DNA from: Pampus argenteus
Lineage: Eukaryota; Chordata; Actinopteri; Scombriformes; Stromateidae
Reading direction: 5' to 3'
DNA: 64,000 bases
Assembly (NCBI GenBank): GCA_036937835.1
Contig: CM072873.1
Coordinates: 6,780,001-6,844,000, forward strand
Part shown: piece after piece, positions 36,632 to 49,422 of the stretch
How positions within the stretch are numbered: the stretch's first letter is position 1
How the letters are laid out: every line of letters starts with the position of its first letter
Program-made: the position numbers and the translations under genes
The notes under the pieces: model-generated
Seen by the model: only the letters and a program-made list of their open reading frames with translations
What the model was told of the DNA's origin: nothing
The model's database searches: none

Positions 36632-38384
36632 CAGACGCTCTGATGGACTGAACTTCTACAAACTCAATGTCGTGGCCAGCAGGACCACATGATCTTCGAA
36701 CCGCAGACAGTAAATCCCTGCAACAGGAAGACTTTACCCCGCTGCTTCTCTCCTCATATAGAGACTCTCAGCCCACACTGCCCCCTTGTAACTTATCCAC
36801 CTTTCCTAATCAAAGCAAGTGCTCTCTGCATTGTCTATGGAGCAAACTATTGGTGAAGGAGCCCCAAAGAGAGATTTTCATCCTTCCTTGAAACACTCCT
36901 GTTTGGCCTTTGCTTGTCCACAACCAGCGAAAAAGTACTTGCCAGCCTGACACCAAGTGTTCTGGGTGATTCTGAAGGCAGGTAGTTAAAACAAGCATAA
37001 CATGCATGAATACAGTAAATGCAGTATGACTGAAGGAGAGTCTTTCAATCAGAGGCTGGAAAATGTCCTTGGACATGAAGTAATCTTTAATTGTGTTGAA
37101 AATCGTTCCTACTGAATCAGCAAACTAGAAGATAAAAAAAAAAATTAACCTTCACCAGCAAATAATGGTGTGTGGGTGGAATCATGCAATCTCTGCCATT
37201 TTCCTGTGGCATCTATTTGTTTTCTCTTAAACTTAAACCGAATCTAGATATATATTGTTACACTAGAAGGAGACAGAGTTGTCATGATAATCATTTCTAC
37301 TATTGACATTTTCACACCCCCGAGAAGGCTGTTTGTGTGCTTAAACAGTAAGTCAGTAATATGGGCCCCTGCTGTTTGGGAACATTTCAAAGCTTACTGC
37401 ATCTCCAGAAGAACCGGGATGACCTGGCAATGTAGAAACTCTGCCAACACGCAACCGGTACTTGCTACCGCAGGCTAGTACTTAATCTTTTCTATAATAC
37501 ATTACCACTGATGTTCCTGTCATGGGTAAGTTTGAGACTGACTGCACTGAATTTAGAGGGGGCAGAGGAAAGCCAGCTATTTCATAAATGAGTATTTTGG
37601 GACCTGCTGGGGAAACTGCTGGAGTAACCCAACAGGAGTATTTAAACAATACACACATTCAAGTCAAACTCATTTTGAAAATGATGTGAACAATCTTTTC
37701 ACATTTCCTCTTGCTTGTCCACTGAGCTTGCCAGGTTGCTTCATTTTATGCCAATTACTATTTGTTTTAAGCCAAATTTAAAGCCAGTGTTGTCCTTGAT
37801 TCAATGTCATGCTCCATATACAGCTTTTTAGACAGTTTAAGTAAATGGGACACAAACTTGTCACCCATCCAGTTTGATCTGATCCGGTTACACCACGGCT
37901 TAAGCCCGAGAGCTTGGACGCCATCAAACAAAGCCAGCATTTAGTTTACACTTCTGTGGAGGAGGTACATTGTACCAGTGCGAGACAAGGTATTATCATA
38001 TGCCAAAGGCTTCTGGTGTGTTGAAACAAAACATGTCACCTAGTTTTCATTGGAAATTGGATTTCTAACTGAAGATTTGACCAGATAATTTATAGCTGCC
38101 AAAATAACAAGCACTTACGTTGAGAAAGAAAGGAAGATACAAGAAAACACAAGTGGATGTTAAAAACAGTATTAACCCTGCCTATGGTTTACTCAGTCCA
38201 TAAAGGCCTATGATATGTGACGCTGGGAGTTGCAATCCCGTCCTATCTCACTGTTATTCCTTTGTTTCATTTCACTCTGTCATGGTGAGACATTGTACGA
38301 TTCACACTTTATCCAAATGAGGCACAATATTTGCTTATATACGGTATATACACAGAGTCACACGTCACAAGCACATAATCATGT

Positions 38385-38408
38385 TGTGTGTGTGTGTGTG
38401 TGTGTGTG
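38385..38408. repeat. (TG)n microsatellite
   Basis: Short TG repeat downstream of sobp. Confidence 0.9.
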
Positions 38409-39211
38409 AGCAGGTGCAAGCAGAGAGGCCAGTTGAGATTACAGAGCGTTGACTCAGAGTAAGCAGTGTGCAACTCTATCTGTTGCCTGTTAGTCAGGCA
38501 TTTAGGCCTAGCTTGCCCCTTGCCAAGGCCTAGCTTTGGTGTCACTTTAAGCATTTCCTTGCCCCTTCTTCATTTCTCTCCAAGCAAAGGCAGTGAAAAT
38601 TCTTGTCTTTTGCTGAATTCGTCTATAACTATCGACATTCCTTTTTGTAATTTCTTTTGCCAAATATCACAGATATATCTACGAGCACTGTTTAATCAGA
38701 CCCCTGTTCCAAAGTTGAGATTTCTCTGTCCCAGTCATGAGTTATCTCAGCCTGAGTTCTTGCTTGAGAAAAGCAGAAAAACAACAGCTGATGTAACCTA
38801 GAAACTGGACACTGTATTTGTGTCTGTGCTGCCTGACAAATAAGGAAACCATACAAAACCAAAGTCAGAGCCAAAATTTTAGAGGTCGTGAGCAGCCCAA
38901 ACGCACCCTCACCATGACCAGAAACCAAAAAGAAGGTTTCTTAGATTTGACTTACTTACTTACAGCACACAGGACATGACATCAGTGTCCTTAATGGCAG
39001 CTACAGCCATTGATACACCTTCCCTGAGCATTTCTTTAAACCTTGCAGTCAGCAGTGAAGACTAATGATGGCCATGTTGGACGACTGCCGTAAAATTTTC
39101 TCTGCACATTTACTTTGTCAGAGAATAGCTTTTCTTCTAGCGCCACCATCAGGACAAATTATTACTTCTATACACAGGATATCAAAAGCTAATAGCCAGA
39201 TTTCAATTATA

Positions 39212-39616
39212 GGAATAATTTGATATTTAGGGAAAGCTTTTCTTGCTTTCTTTTTCCAAAGTTAGATGGAAAGACTGATAGTACTTTCATATCTTCCTGC
39301 TAATTATGAAGCTACAGCCAACGGTGAGTAAGCTTAGCTTAGCTTAGCATGAAAACAGGAAACAGGGCTAATGTGTCTAGGTAAACTGTAAAAAAAAACC
39401 CCCACCCTACGTACCAACACCACTAAAGCTCACTAATTAACACAGTACAGTGTACACTGTATATCTGGTCTGTTTCCCGTCTTTCTGCTAAGTTATGCTA
39501 GTTGCCGTCTGTCTCTAGCTCCATACTGAATGGACAAATATGAGAGTGGGATTTAGCTTCTCATCAAACTCTCAACAAGAAGGCGAGTAATTGTCCTTTC
39601 CAAAATATTCCTTTAA
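39212..39616. mobile_element. foldback MITE, near full length
   Basis: The left arm includes gttagatggaaagactgat, tatgaagctacagccaacg and agcttagcttagcatgaa. The right arm includes gctaagttatgctagttg, ctgaatggacaaatatgag, tctcatcaaactctcaac and ccaaaatattcctttaa. It has the same architecture as the copy at 29199-29650. Confidence 0.75.
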
Positions 39617-40830
39617 TATTCCTTTACATTTACTCCCCAGTAATTGTTGTTGTGTTATTTTCCTGACCTTTCTTCTCTGGTACCACCATCAGGCCAAACT
39701 TTTATGTCCCAATACTGAGCGATCTCACAGGCATTTTTTTTTTTTTTTAAGTAGGTCATTCTCTTTACTAGAAATTCTGTGATTCTGATTGAAAAAAGGT
39801 GGTAGGCACTCGATTTTTGATAATAAACAAACTTAAATCGATTGTTATGTCTGCCATTTCTCCTGCTTGACACTCCCACAGACACACAGACACACAGACA
39901 AAACAACATGTCTGGTTATGTCTGGTCATAATCTGCACTGGTGTTGTTATGTTGGCGTTGTAAATGGTATACTGTCCATGTCTCAGACAGATATTGAAGA
40001 TATATAAAAGACTAATCCTAACATGGCAATCCTGGACCACTGAATCAGTGTTTGTGATGGCAGACTTGTGACAAATCTCCAGCATTCCTTTTTCGATGAT
40101 GGACTACAGGCCTGGTCAACAGCCTGAATTATGCAACGACAACTAACTCCAACTCTAATAGAGACTAATAGTCCACAGACAAAAATAAAACATGACATGA
40201 CTTCATGTTACTTTTCAAAAACAACAGAGAAGTTGCCTTAACTCTTGCTTGTATAATCTCTACAGTTAAGACAATGATGCTTGCTTGTAAAGAAGACTCT
40301 CCCTTCTTTGTACAAAATGAAATATACCAGAAACAACAACTTTGTTATCTTGCTAGTGTCAATGTATAGATGATCAGCTTTTTCTGTAACTTGTATGGAC
40401 CGTCACATTTTTGCTAAGAAAAAAAAACCCCCCTCCTCCTGACTTCCTTGTTCCTATACATCCAATCTGTTCAACGTTTTAACTCGTGGTGGACTGTCAA
40501 ATCTTTTTGTGTACATTTTATAGTATTATTTATTGTTGACAAGTTTTGCATTTGCAAAAAAATAACAAAAAAAAAAAGTGAAGGTGGTTTGACCTGAGCA
40601 TTCGATTCCAATGTAAATGCCCGGTGAACAGTGAAATGCTTTTTTTTAATTATTAAAACAGAGAAATGACGGTGATATGAGGAAATGATCTTTTGTCTTT
40701 TTATTATGACGTTGTAACATGTACATAACATGTGGCCAAAATTGCTTTGAAAAAATAATCATTTTTTTGTGTTGTAACAGTATTTGTTTTATCCAGTGAA
40801 TTGCTCATGAAGACAAATAAATAAGAGGCA

Positions 40831-43320
40831 CACACAACTCTGTTTCAGATTGTTCATATCTGTTCAAATGTGCACGAGGAAGATCCACGCGAACAAGTCA
40901 TACAACACACTATCAGCTTGAGAAGGGATCATACCGAACCATAAAAATCTTTATTGGGAAATTTTATCTTGATTCATCACTTCACCACAAAGTTTTTACG
41001 ACATGTCAGAGAAGCACCCAGAATCTGTGGATCACTCTTAATAACCTGCATGTGAATTTCACCGTGTCACATTGTTCAATCCAAAAATTTCTACAATAAA
41101 TCATTGAGGAAAAGATGTGCTGCTCAAGACAAATGTTTTAGTAAAAAGTGACAAAATCGGGCACAATAGCACATAAAAAAAAATAATCTAAAATGCTACA
41201 ATTTACTGTACATGAACCACAAAATGACCTAAATCAAGATGTGAACCATTCAGTCCATATGTCATCATTTAATTGCTAAAAAAAAAAAAAATCTACAGAA
41301 TTGACCTTTAGGCATGGTGTCTGATCTTACAATACATAAGAGGGAGCTACCAGTCAAATGCAGCCATGCTAACAGCATTAAAAACAATTTTTATTAATAA
41401 TTAATTCACAACTGATCAAGTGTTTAAATACATTTTAGAATATTAAATCATTCATAAGTAGTTAGACTTTGGTTATATTATTTAAATATTGACGAATAAA
41501 ATGGAGTGGATTAAAAAAGAAAAAACAATTAGTGAGCTTGTTAATTACCAGATATCGTTACTGATAATTAGCCAGAGGTGATGCTAGTTTAAGTCTAATA
41601 TGTAATAATATGTACTGCTAAAATGTCACAGCATTTTTTAAATTAATTACATTTTTATCACATGTCACTATATCATAAGGATGACATAGTGACAATTTAT
41701 ATAGAAATATCCCCACCTTCAGAGAAGCAACATAAAACACTACACTGTTGTTGCCATTTACGACAGCGATGTGTATAATTGCAGGAGGTCTCTGACTTTT
41801 GAGAAATGTTAATTTAACGGTCTCTAGCTCCATCTTATGGTCTCTGTAAGCGTTAGAGAGAATAGAGAGCACGACGAGGACAGGCTTGATTTTCTCATAG
41901 GAAAGATAAATACAGGCTGAAGAATATAATGCAATGGTCCTGCAGGAAATACATATTCCCCCTTTATGAAGCTTATAATTAGAATTTGTTTTGTGGAAAA
42001 TGTCAGATCCGTAAAACATGTTTGTAATGTTGTTGAGTTTAATTTTATTAACCATACAGAATGCAACACCTCACAATGTGTATAACATATTTATGAAGAA
42101 GAATAAATAAACATTAAATAAAAAATATTTTACTCATCACCTCCATTTTATACCTCTAGGCCAGAATTATAGGAAATATGGTATATTATCTTACAATATA
42201 ATCCAATTTCACTTCATGTCGTTTTATGTAGGTGGGGTTAGTCTGTTCAGCCGCTGTTGCTTCTCATGCAGACTAACCAAGCAGCTCTTCTGGCCTTTAT
42301 TCTAAATAAAGAAAATGTAAAATGCATCACTTCCTGTTAGTCACAGAGGTATTTTCTCAAGGCAGAGGAAGCACTCGACAGCTATGCGCTGAACATAAAT
42401 GGCTACAGGATGAAACCCGGTTTTGCAACATCATTTAAAGGGAGATCAGCAAATCGGTCATAACTGTATAAATGTTCATCATAGTGAAGCTATGCACACA
42501 AGTTGGAGCGGAGGTGAAGGTATACATCTGTGGTCCAACTGCTCCCTCTGTTGTGTGAAACATGAAACATTTTTAGACCAAATCATTAGACCATATACCC
42601 AAACTTTTTTTTGTTTAGTTATCCAATCCAATAAATGTATTGATCTACATTAACTTCTGTAACTGGGATCATTGTCATTAAGTGGATTTCATATAATCTA
42701 TTAATTCTACTTCAATAAAAACCCTTCATAACTTTGTTCAAGACCTCTGAGCATGAATACAATGTGGAGGCTATTTGTTGTAGAAAATTCAAGGAGCAGT
42801 TTTTATTCTGACGCTTTTAACGAGCAGCTGAAGACTCATTTATTTAAGATGGCCTTTGCCTCGCCTCGTGATGTCTAGTGTTGGTACTTTTGTGTGTTTT
42901 TAAGGTCTTTTGTCGCTTATGTTTTATTGGCTTTTGCTGCTTTTACGGGTCTTATTTTTAATACTTTAATACTGAAGCACTTTGTAACCTTGCTCTCTAA
43001 AAAAGGTGATAAACTAAATTAACTTACTTACTTACTATTAGTTGCAGAAATCTATTGATGGACTTCCATGAAAGTAGATCGACAGATTGGCCTTAAACTG
43101 ATTATACTGATAAAAACACACTTTCTGAATCCCAAGGGTGCATTACAGCCTATAATCAACTTTAAATATAGATATTTGTATCATATTATTAACTTAGTGA
43201 CAATTAGTGACAACCAGGAAGAACACTCAGTCATTTAGTTAAACGTAATAATGATTCGTATATGTACTATTATTTAATTTAACCACCTAATTCATACTTT
43301 TAAATGTTTTAAAAACTGCT
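40831..43320. other. intergenic region between sobp and rock2
   Basis: Strongly AT-rich, with a 13-base poly-A near 41279-41291 and a LINE 3' tail at about 42800-43037. The 145-codon minus-strand open frame at 41618-42055 has no recognisable similarity and lies in AT-rich DNA. No gene is supported. Confidence 0.65.
42800..43037 (+). mobile_element. 3' tail of a non-LTR retrotransposon (LINE)
   Basis: A short frame reads FNEQLKTHLFKMAF, resembling the C-terminal end of fish LINE reverse-transcriptase ORFs (KTHLFxxAF). It is followed by a 3'-UTR-like stretch with gaagcactttgtaacctt and a short tandem tail (acttacttacttac) around 43022-43037. It is 5'-truncated, as is usual for LINEs. The clade is not determined. 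Confidence 0.5.
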
Positions 43321-44232
43321 CTTTGTTGGCTTTTAGGTGGAGAGGCGCAGGAGCACAGATGGCTTATGGGTAACTGAGTCCTCGGTGTGTGTCGATGTCA
43401 GGGGGAGGAGAGAGAGGCTTCACACTCAGTGTGTGTGTCTGTGTGTAGAAGTGAGTGCGCGGCCAACAACTCAGCGTCTGGAGGACTTTTATCCAACAAT
43501 TAAACAACGTACTTTGTGTGAATACGACACTAGAAAAAGGACAAAGACGAGGAGGACAAATGCGAAAATGAAGAGAGAAGCGACCCAGGAAGCGAGTGTG
43601 TCCTTATTAAAGATTCAGCGCGGGAGAAGAGACGCTGTCGTCCTTTCTGGAGACTTGTGGCAGCACTGAGGATAAACTACAATACTAACGGGCTGCACAT
43701 ATTATCGAATGGGGTGAAACGAACGAACGAAGCGGGATTTACTCTGAAAACCGACTCACCAAAGCATTTCCAGGCGGTCACAAACCCAAAGGGAAGGGGA
43801 GGCGAGGGGGGCAAAGAAAACGCCCTGCTGCCTGTTGCTGGTATCTCCAAATTCAAACTTTATCGCCGAGTTGGAAAAAAGTGCATCTCCCACTTAACGG
43901 GAGGTGATTATTCCAGTGTTACGTTGACTTTTATTAGCTCAAAAGCCAGACAGTTAGCTAACTGAAGCCTCCTCCTGCTCGCTCGGTAAGTTTTTGGGAA
44001 ACGGGGAGTCTACTGCTTTGGGAATATTTTCTCCTCATTGTGAACACCATTCCTGTTGGGAGCGATTTGGGTGGGCTGAGAGCCCAAGGCTGCTCCGCTA
44101 GGCCTACAGCCACATTACCCACGAACAAAGAAGATTCACATGTAAACTTTGGTGGGGGGGAAAAAAAACCCCTCTTCATATAAATATATACATACATTTT
44201 TACTCAACCTTTTAACGACCGACGCTGCAGAC
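43321..44232 (+). promoter_or_regulatory. rock2: rock2 promoter and 5' UTR
   Basis: G+C and CpG content rises compared with the flanks from about 43340 to the ATG at 44233. Several out-of-frame ATGs are present. Two overlapping minimal uORFs lie at 43359-43373 and 43366-43377. A splice-acceptor-like ctttgttggcttttag (43321-43336) precedes this block, so an upstream non-coding exon is possible. The transcription start cannot be fixed from sequence. Confidence 0.45.
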
Positions 44233-44331
44233 ATGTCGCTGGGAGCCGAGAGGAGGATGGAAACCCGGCTGAAGAAGCTGGAGGACATGATCAGAAACCC
44301 CAGATCTGCCATAAACCTGGAAAGTTTGCTA
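44233..44331 (+). CDS. rock2: rock2 coding exon 1
   Basis: Residues 1-33, MSLGAERRMETRLKKLEDM..., ending ESLL at donor CTA|GTAAGT. The N-terminus is about 14 residues shorter than mammalian ROCK2 and resembles ROCK1 in length. A downstream Met9 is in frame, but Met1 preserves family-like length. Confidence 0.88.
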
Positions 44332-47300
44332 GTAAGTCAAGTGGGAAAACACCTCCATAGATAATTAATGAAACCATGCTGTCTGTCCACTGTAACGCTA
44401 GACACGTATGCACACACTTAGGTAACGTTATATCCTCCTTTTCTTCCTCTTATACCCTTATATGTATCCTGCTGCTGTTAGCATTGTTGTTTTTACATTG
44501 CTGTGATGCTGCCATTAGTTCTTAATATCTCTCTGCAGTTTCCATTCTGTCCTATAATCACATACCTCCACATAATAACGCATTTGAAGGCCAAAACAGT
44601 AGCCGCATGGTGGCTATACTGTAAAATAGGCCCGATTAATAATTTAAGAGTGAGGTCAGACAGTGCAGATTAGGATTAACTAGTGGATGCTTACACATTG
44701 CATGTCCCACTTGGTGTGTTTTTAATATTTCCTGCTTCCATACACTACACCAGATCAGGTCACATCTCAGTGTTTCACTTGACATTTGACTGATGAATGT
44801 ATGTTTACAGGGAAGATCCTGCTGTATAGGAAACATTTTTACAGGTTCTAGATAAATAAGAGCAGTAAAATCATGCTAAAAACATAACCACGGAGCGTGC
44901 TATTCTGGGCATAATTATATGATAAGGTGAAAATATTAATGCCAAATTTCTTTATAAAATACATACATGGACACACTTATTCATTTAAGTGAATGGGAAG
45001 GTCTGTCAACACGTCTGACGTTTGTATATGTACTTTTGCTACACGCCTGGAGTGACAGCTCGGTAAATTACCTTCATATTCCACTTGTAAATGTTAAATC
45101 CTCTTGTAGAGGAATCATACTGATTCCACTGAAAAGCTTTTTTTTAATCTTTCTTTCCTTGACATGGTACATAGGTGAAGTAGTTAGAATATTTTTACAC
45201 AGTTAAGTCGCTGTGTTTGCCCTGCTTGTAAGGTTATATCTGCTTCGTGCAGGTCTGTATCACGAGCATATCTGCACCAGCGTGTACTATATCAAACCAA
45301 AATTGAAACAAAGTCGACCTAGACAGATGCTTTTGATGACAATGGAGATGAGTAATGCTGCATAAGGCATTGTTGCACGGAAACATCCTTTATACTGGTG
45401 TTTTAGATTAGACCTGGCATCTTCCAGGTGTGTATTAACTAATTGGATCTGACAGAGGACAAACACACAGTCGGGTCTGTATTCAAAAGCATCATCTCAC
45501 CCCTTTTAATGGGCCCCATCTAGCTTGGGGCCCCCCTGTACACATCCTCCTCTATTCCCCCTCTACACTACTCGAGGCACTCCTAGTCTATTCCCTCTTC
45601 CTTTAAAACATTTAGCAGAATAGTCGTTTGAACGCCGGTGGTGTTTACTTCCTGCACACAAGCTGGAGATATAGAGGTGTTGAGTGTTCGAGACAAAAGT
45701 TGAGTGGGAAGCATGCGTAGGATAGAACAGGCTGCAGTTTTCCATTTTTAGCAGCCTCACTGCTGTCGCTGGGATCAAGAAGTTTTGCTGCACAGGGCAG
45801 TATTCTAACACACAAAAACACGCACACACTAAGGGCTCAGAAATGTCCTTTTTTGCAGGTGGAATAAAAAACATTGCATACTTTTAGTGCCATAATAATT
45901 GCTCACAGGCTCATAGTCGGTAAATAATGAATCACAAATCCCCTGCTATTGCGGCATGGCAACAGACCCAAAAAACAAAACAGCAGAATCTGCATCACTG
46001 AATATTATATAGTCTCCTACATTACAACTTGGTTAAATAATCTCAATAATTAAGATCAGTTAGTACATTTCAGTCTATACGATAGATGTGTTTTGGGCCT
46101 GTCAGGAAGCAGGGACAGGGAGGAATCTGCTGCATGTGTCCAGTGGACTTAATGACTTTCCTTTTAAAGAAAGCTGATCTCTTATAAGATGGCATATACA
46201 GCATTTTACTTTACATTTAAACTGGGAAGCAGAGATTGCACTGTAATCCATTTTATCATCAGTGAGGAAATCTAAAATGAACATAATAGGCAGCAAAAAT
46301 CTGCTTTAATGGCACCATAAACTGTGGTCACGAACTGTAAATCATTATATTGTGCTAATCAGCATTATCTCAATTTAAACCTGACGTTTCAGCAGCCATC
46401 TCCCCGTGCAAACTGTAGTGATCATTATTTGGCAGCACACCAAGTAAGTGCTGGACTTGAAGCTTGGCAGCTTGAAGTACAGAGAGTGATTGTCGAGGGC
46501 AAGCAAAAGAAAGGACATTTGATTTTTTTTAAAGATTATATATATATATATGGACACTTGATTACGAATCACATAAGTTGCCGTTCTGCCGCCCTGAAGG
46601 AAATGACCTCACTGAGTAAATAGTTGGCAGTTATACATGAGGCTCAAAGTCTCTGAATGACTGCTCTTTCCCCTTTTCACTTTTCACCCTTATCTCTTTT
46701 TCTCTGGCTCTGCTTGGCTCTCAGCCTGCAGCCTGCCCCTCCTCTCAGGCTTGTTAAACACACTGCAGGTATTTTAACTGTAGCTCCAGTCTTAATGCCT
46801 TTTTGATTCAGCTGCAGACCTGGTACTGCCACATAACTCCAGACAACTTTATGCACAGTACTTAAGTGTGAAAGATATGAGATGCTAGACCTCAGACTTG
46901 CTAAGCGATGGTATGTCTTCCAGATCATCTCGTGGGGGCAGCTCCTGGCTCTCAGTCAATATCACGTCCTCTGTGTATGACAGACATTTAAGCACTTGTT
47001 TTATTTAGCTTAGGGTTGTTATTTTTTTTTTTTCCTTTTAATTTTCCCACTTAGTTTCCCGTTCCTCCCGCCCCTTTCCATTCACACATTCTTTTCATTC
47101 TCTTATTTTGACCGCTCACCTCCCACCTAATGTTAATCACTCTTCTGCTCTCCCAGCATCTCCTGTCTCACTTATTCTCTAACTTCTGTCCGCTCCTCTT
47201 ATCTTACTGCCTCCCCACCCGTACTTAACCATCTTGTTTTAATGTGCAGTTCTTTAGGCAGGTGGGAAAAACCCGTGTATGTCTTTACCCTGATAGTCAA

Positions 47301-49379
47301 CCTGAGTGTCCACTTCGTCTCTGGAGTGCAGTTGAGTTGCTCTCAGGCGAGCAGCAACAGTCCCAGCTTCAATGTGCTAGCTGGGTAGAAACACTGCCTT
47401 ATAAGGCACTGGGGACGGTGGCCCAGGCCAATTTTTTTTTTTTTTTTTTTTTTTTTTGCAAAACAAGCCAGTCTCTCTACTCCACACCTCCTCTGGAGAG
47501 ATGGTTGGGCCTCTCTGTGGCCTTTTTTTGGTTTTTGCTCCACTCCAGTGAAGAAGACCCGGGTGTCTCCTGGGTGTGCAAGCCCTCAGCCAGCTGGAAA
47601 TGTCAACTTCACTCCAATCATGGAGCCTCTGGTCTTTTTTAGCAAACATGATGGCGGTTTTCAGTGTCTAAAGTTATAGATGGCCCACCTGAGGTGTTTC
47701 TACTAATGATAATATTTGTACCAGTGCTCTGGTTTGAACTACAAATACTCATGTTGTCTCTGTATAAACAGTTAGAAAGTTAATTTTGACCTTATTTTCT
47801 TTCTGGCGGCGAATTAGATGAGAAGCTAGAGACCATTCTTATATCTGTATGCTTAATATGTAGCTACTGTCAGCAGCATGTTAACTTAGCTGGAAAGACA
47901 GGAAACAGATTGAAGCTAGTTTTCCTCATAAGATCACAAATGATCAAGTTATATCTTGCTTGCTTAATCAACAAAACCAAACAAAAAGGTTATGTGTCGG
48001 ACTTCGAGCAGTAACTGTGTGAATTATCATCTTTACTGTCCAGTTCTTTCTATTTTGCTATGCATACTGAACATTCTTGCTATAGAGATTTATTTTGGGA
48101 TTAATTAAGTTTGCTGTTTTTCCTCTGTGTCCAGTCTTTGTGCTAAAATAAGCTAATCTGAAAGGTATCACTTTAATCATCTAACTCAAACCATTGAATT
48201 TTAATCACATTTCTTATTTCTTTCTTTCTTAAATTAAATATGGGACGAACATAGGCTTTATTATGGCATAATCATCATTTTTACAGCATTGTCATTCTTC
48301 TGAATAGATGAAAGCAAATGTTTAGTGAGTATAAAAGGATGCCTGCTGTAAAACATTTATTACAACCTGAACAGAAATCAAAGTCCAGCACACAGACACA
48401 CATTCACAAACCAAATTAATATACACCTCACAGCTTTTTGATTATTAGATAATACCTTGGACAAATGGAACAAGGCAGTCAAATATTCACATGACGGGGA
48501 TGTGAGGAGGCATGCAAAGGTTGAGGAAGAACTTAATCTTTAGAAAGGAACGGATATGCTGCATGTCTTGAAAAGTTAAAATATGCTGTAGAGGGTCTCC
48601 AACATTTTTATTGTATGAGATTTGGACTAGTAGCACAACAGGAATGGGATCTGTTGGTGTGTTTACAGTGTTGTGTGGTTCTCATGTCAAAGGGAATGTA
48701 TACACCCTGAGATTTGTCTTAATCTGGTGGATCTTCTAGTCTAGACATAAAGACAGGCTGAAATAATGTGGTAGTACATTACAAGAGCAATGCAGCATGG
48801 CTTTAATTGAATCATTTTAACATGTGAAGCGCCTCTGTTTGACCTTTCTGAGGACCTTTCAGTTTACTCTCTGATGCAAAGCACACTGCGGTTTGAAGGC
48901 GTCTGACGGCACAAATCCTGTTGTTGTGTTATGCAAAAAGTCTCCACCCAACAGTGTGAAGACTTAGTGCTTTGTGTGTGCGCGTAAAAAAGAGTTTGGT
49001 ACCTGCGACTCAGTGCATTTTTGTTTAGCTTTAAATGAGGGTGTGAGTGAGCAGAGAAGAGAACAGGAGGCTCCCACGCATAACGCTGCATCCATCTGGC
49101 CGCAGCGTTATCATTCCACCACAACGTGCTGGTGAAACGCAACCTCCTACACACACAAACAGACTTTCTCTCTCTCTCATACACGTACACATGTATATGC
49201 ACAGGCCTGGGTGCTCATGGACACATATCGCAAGCAAATGCATTATTCACTTGATCTTAGCAACGCACAAGCTGCATTGTGTGCAACTAGCAGCAACAGA
49301 ACAATGCAGCACATTACCAAACAGCTAAGAATTGTCAGTGAGTTCACACAGCTTTTATTTCCTTCCCCAAACAAAAGCA

Positions 49380-49422
<43 letters not shown>

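Larger units (their letters stand above)
36632..40830 (+). other. sobp 3' UTR and/or downstream flank
   Basis: No coding exon was recognised. Possible poly(A) signals are AATAAA at 39822, about 40183 and 40816. If exon 7 is a terminal exon the 3' UTR could reach one of these. Included are a (TG)n tract at 38385-38408, a foldback MITE at about 39212-39616, and short pieces of the dispersed repeat at about 39130-39160 and 39655-39705. Confidence 0.45.

Noticed and set aside
41618..42055. 145-codon minus-strand open frame
   Set aside because: No recognisable domain or homologue, AT-rich setting, no splice or promoter context. Openness is plausible by chance.
43337..43669. 110-codon open frame before rock2
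   Set aside because: It lies in the probable rock2 leader, with no Met near a supported start and no similarity. Treated as 5' UTR.
47244..47642. 132-codon open frame spanning a poly-T run
   Set aside because: A run of phenylalanine from a 26-base poly-T. Not a protein-coding signal.
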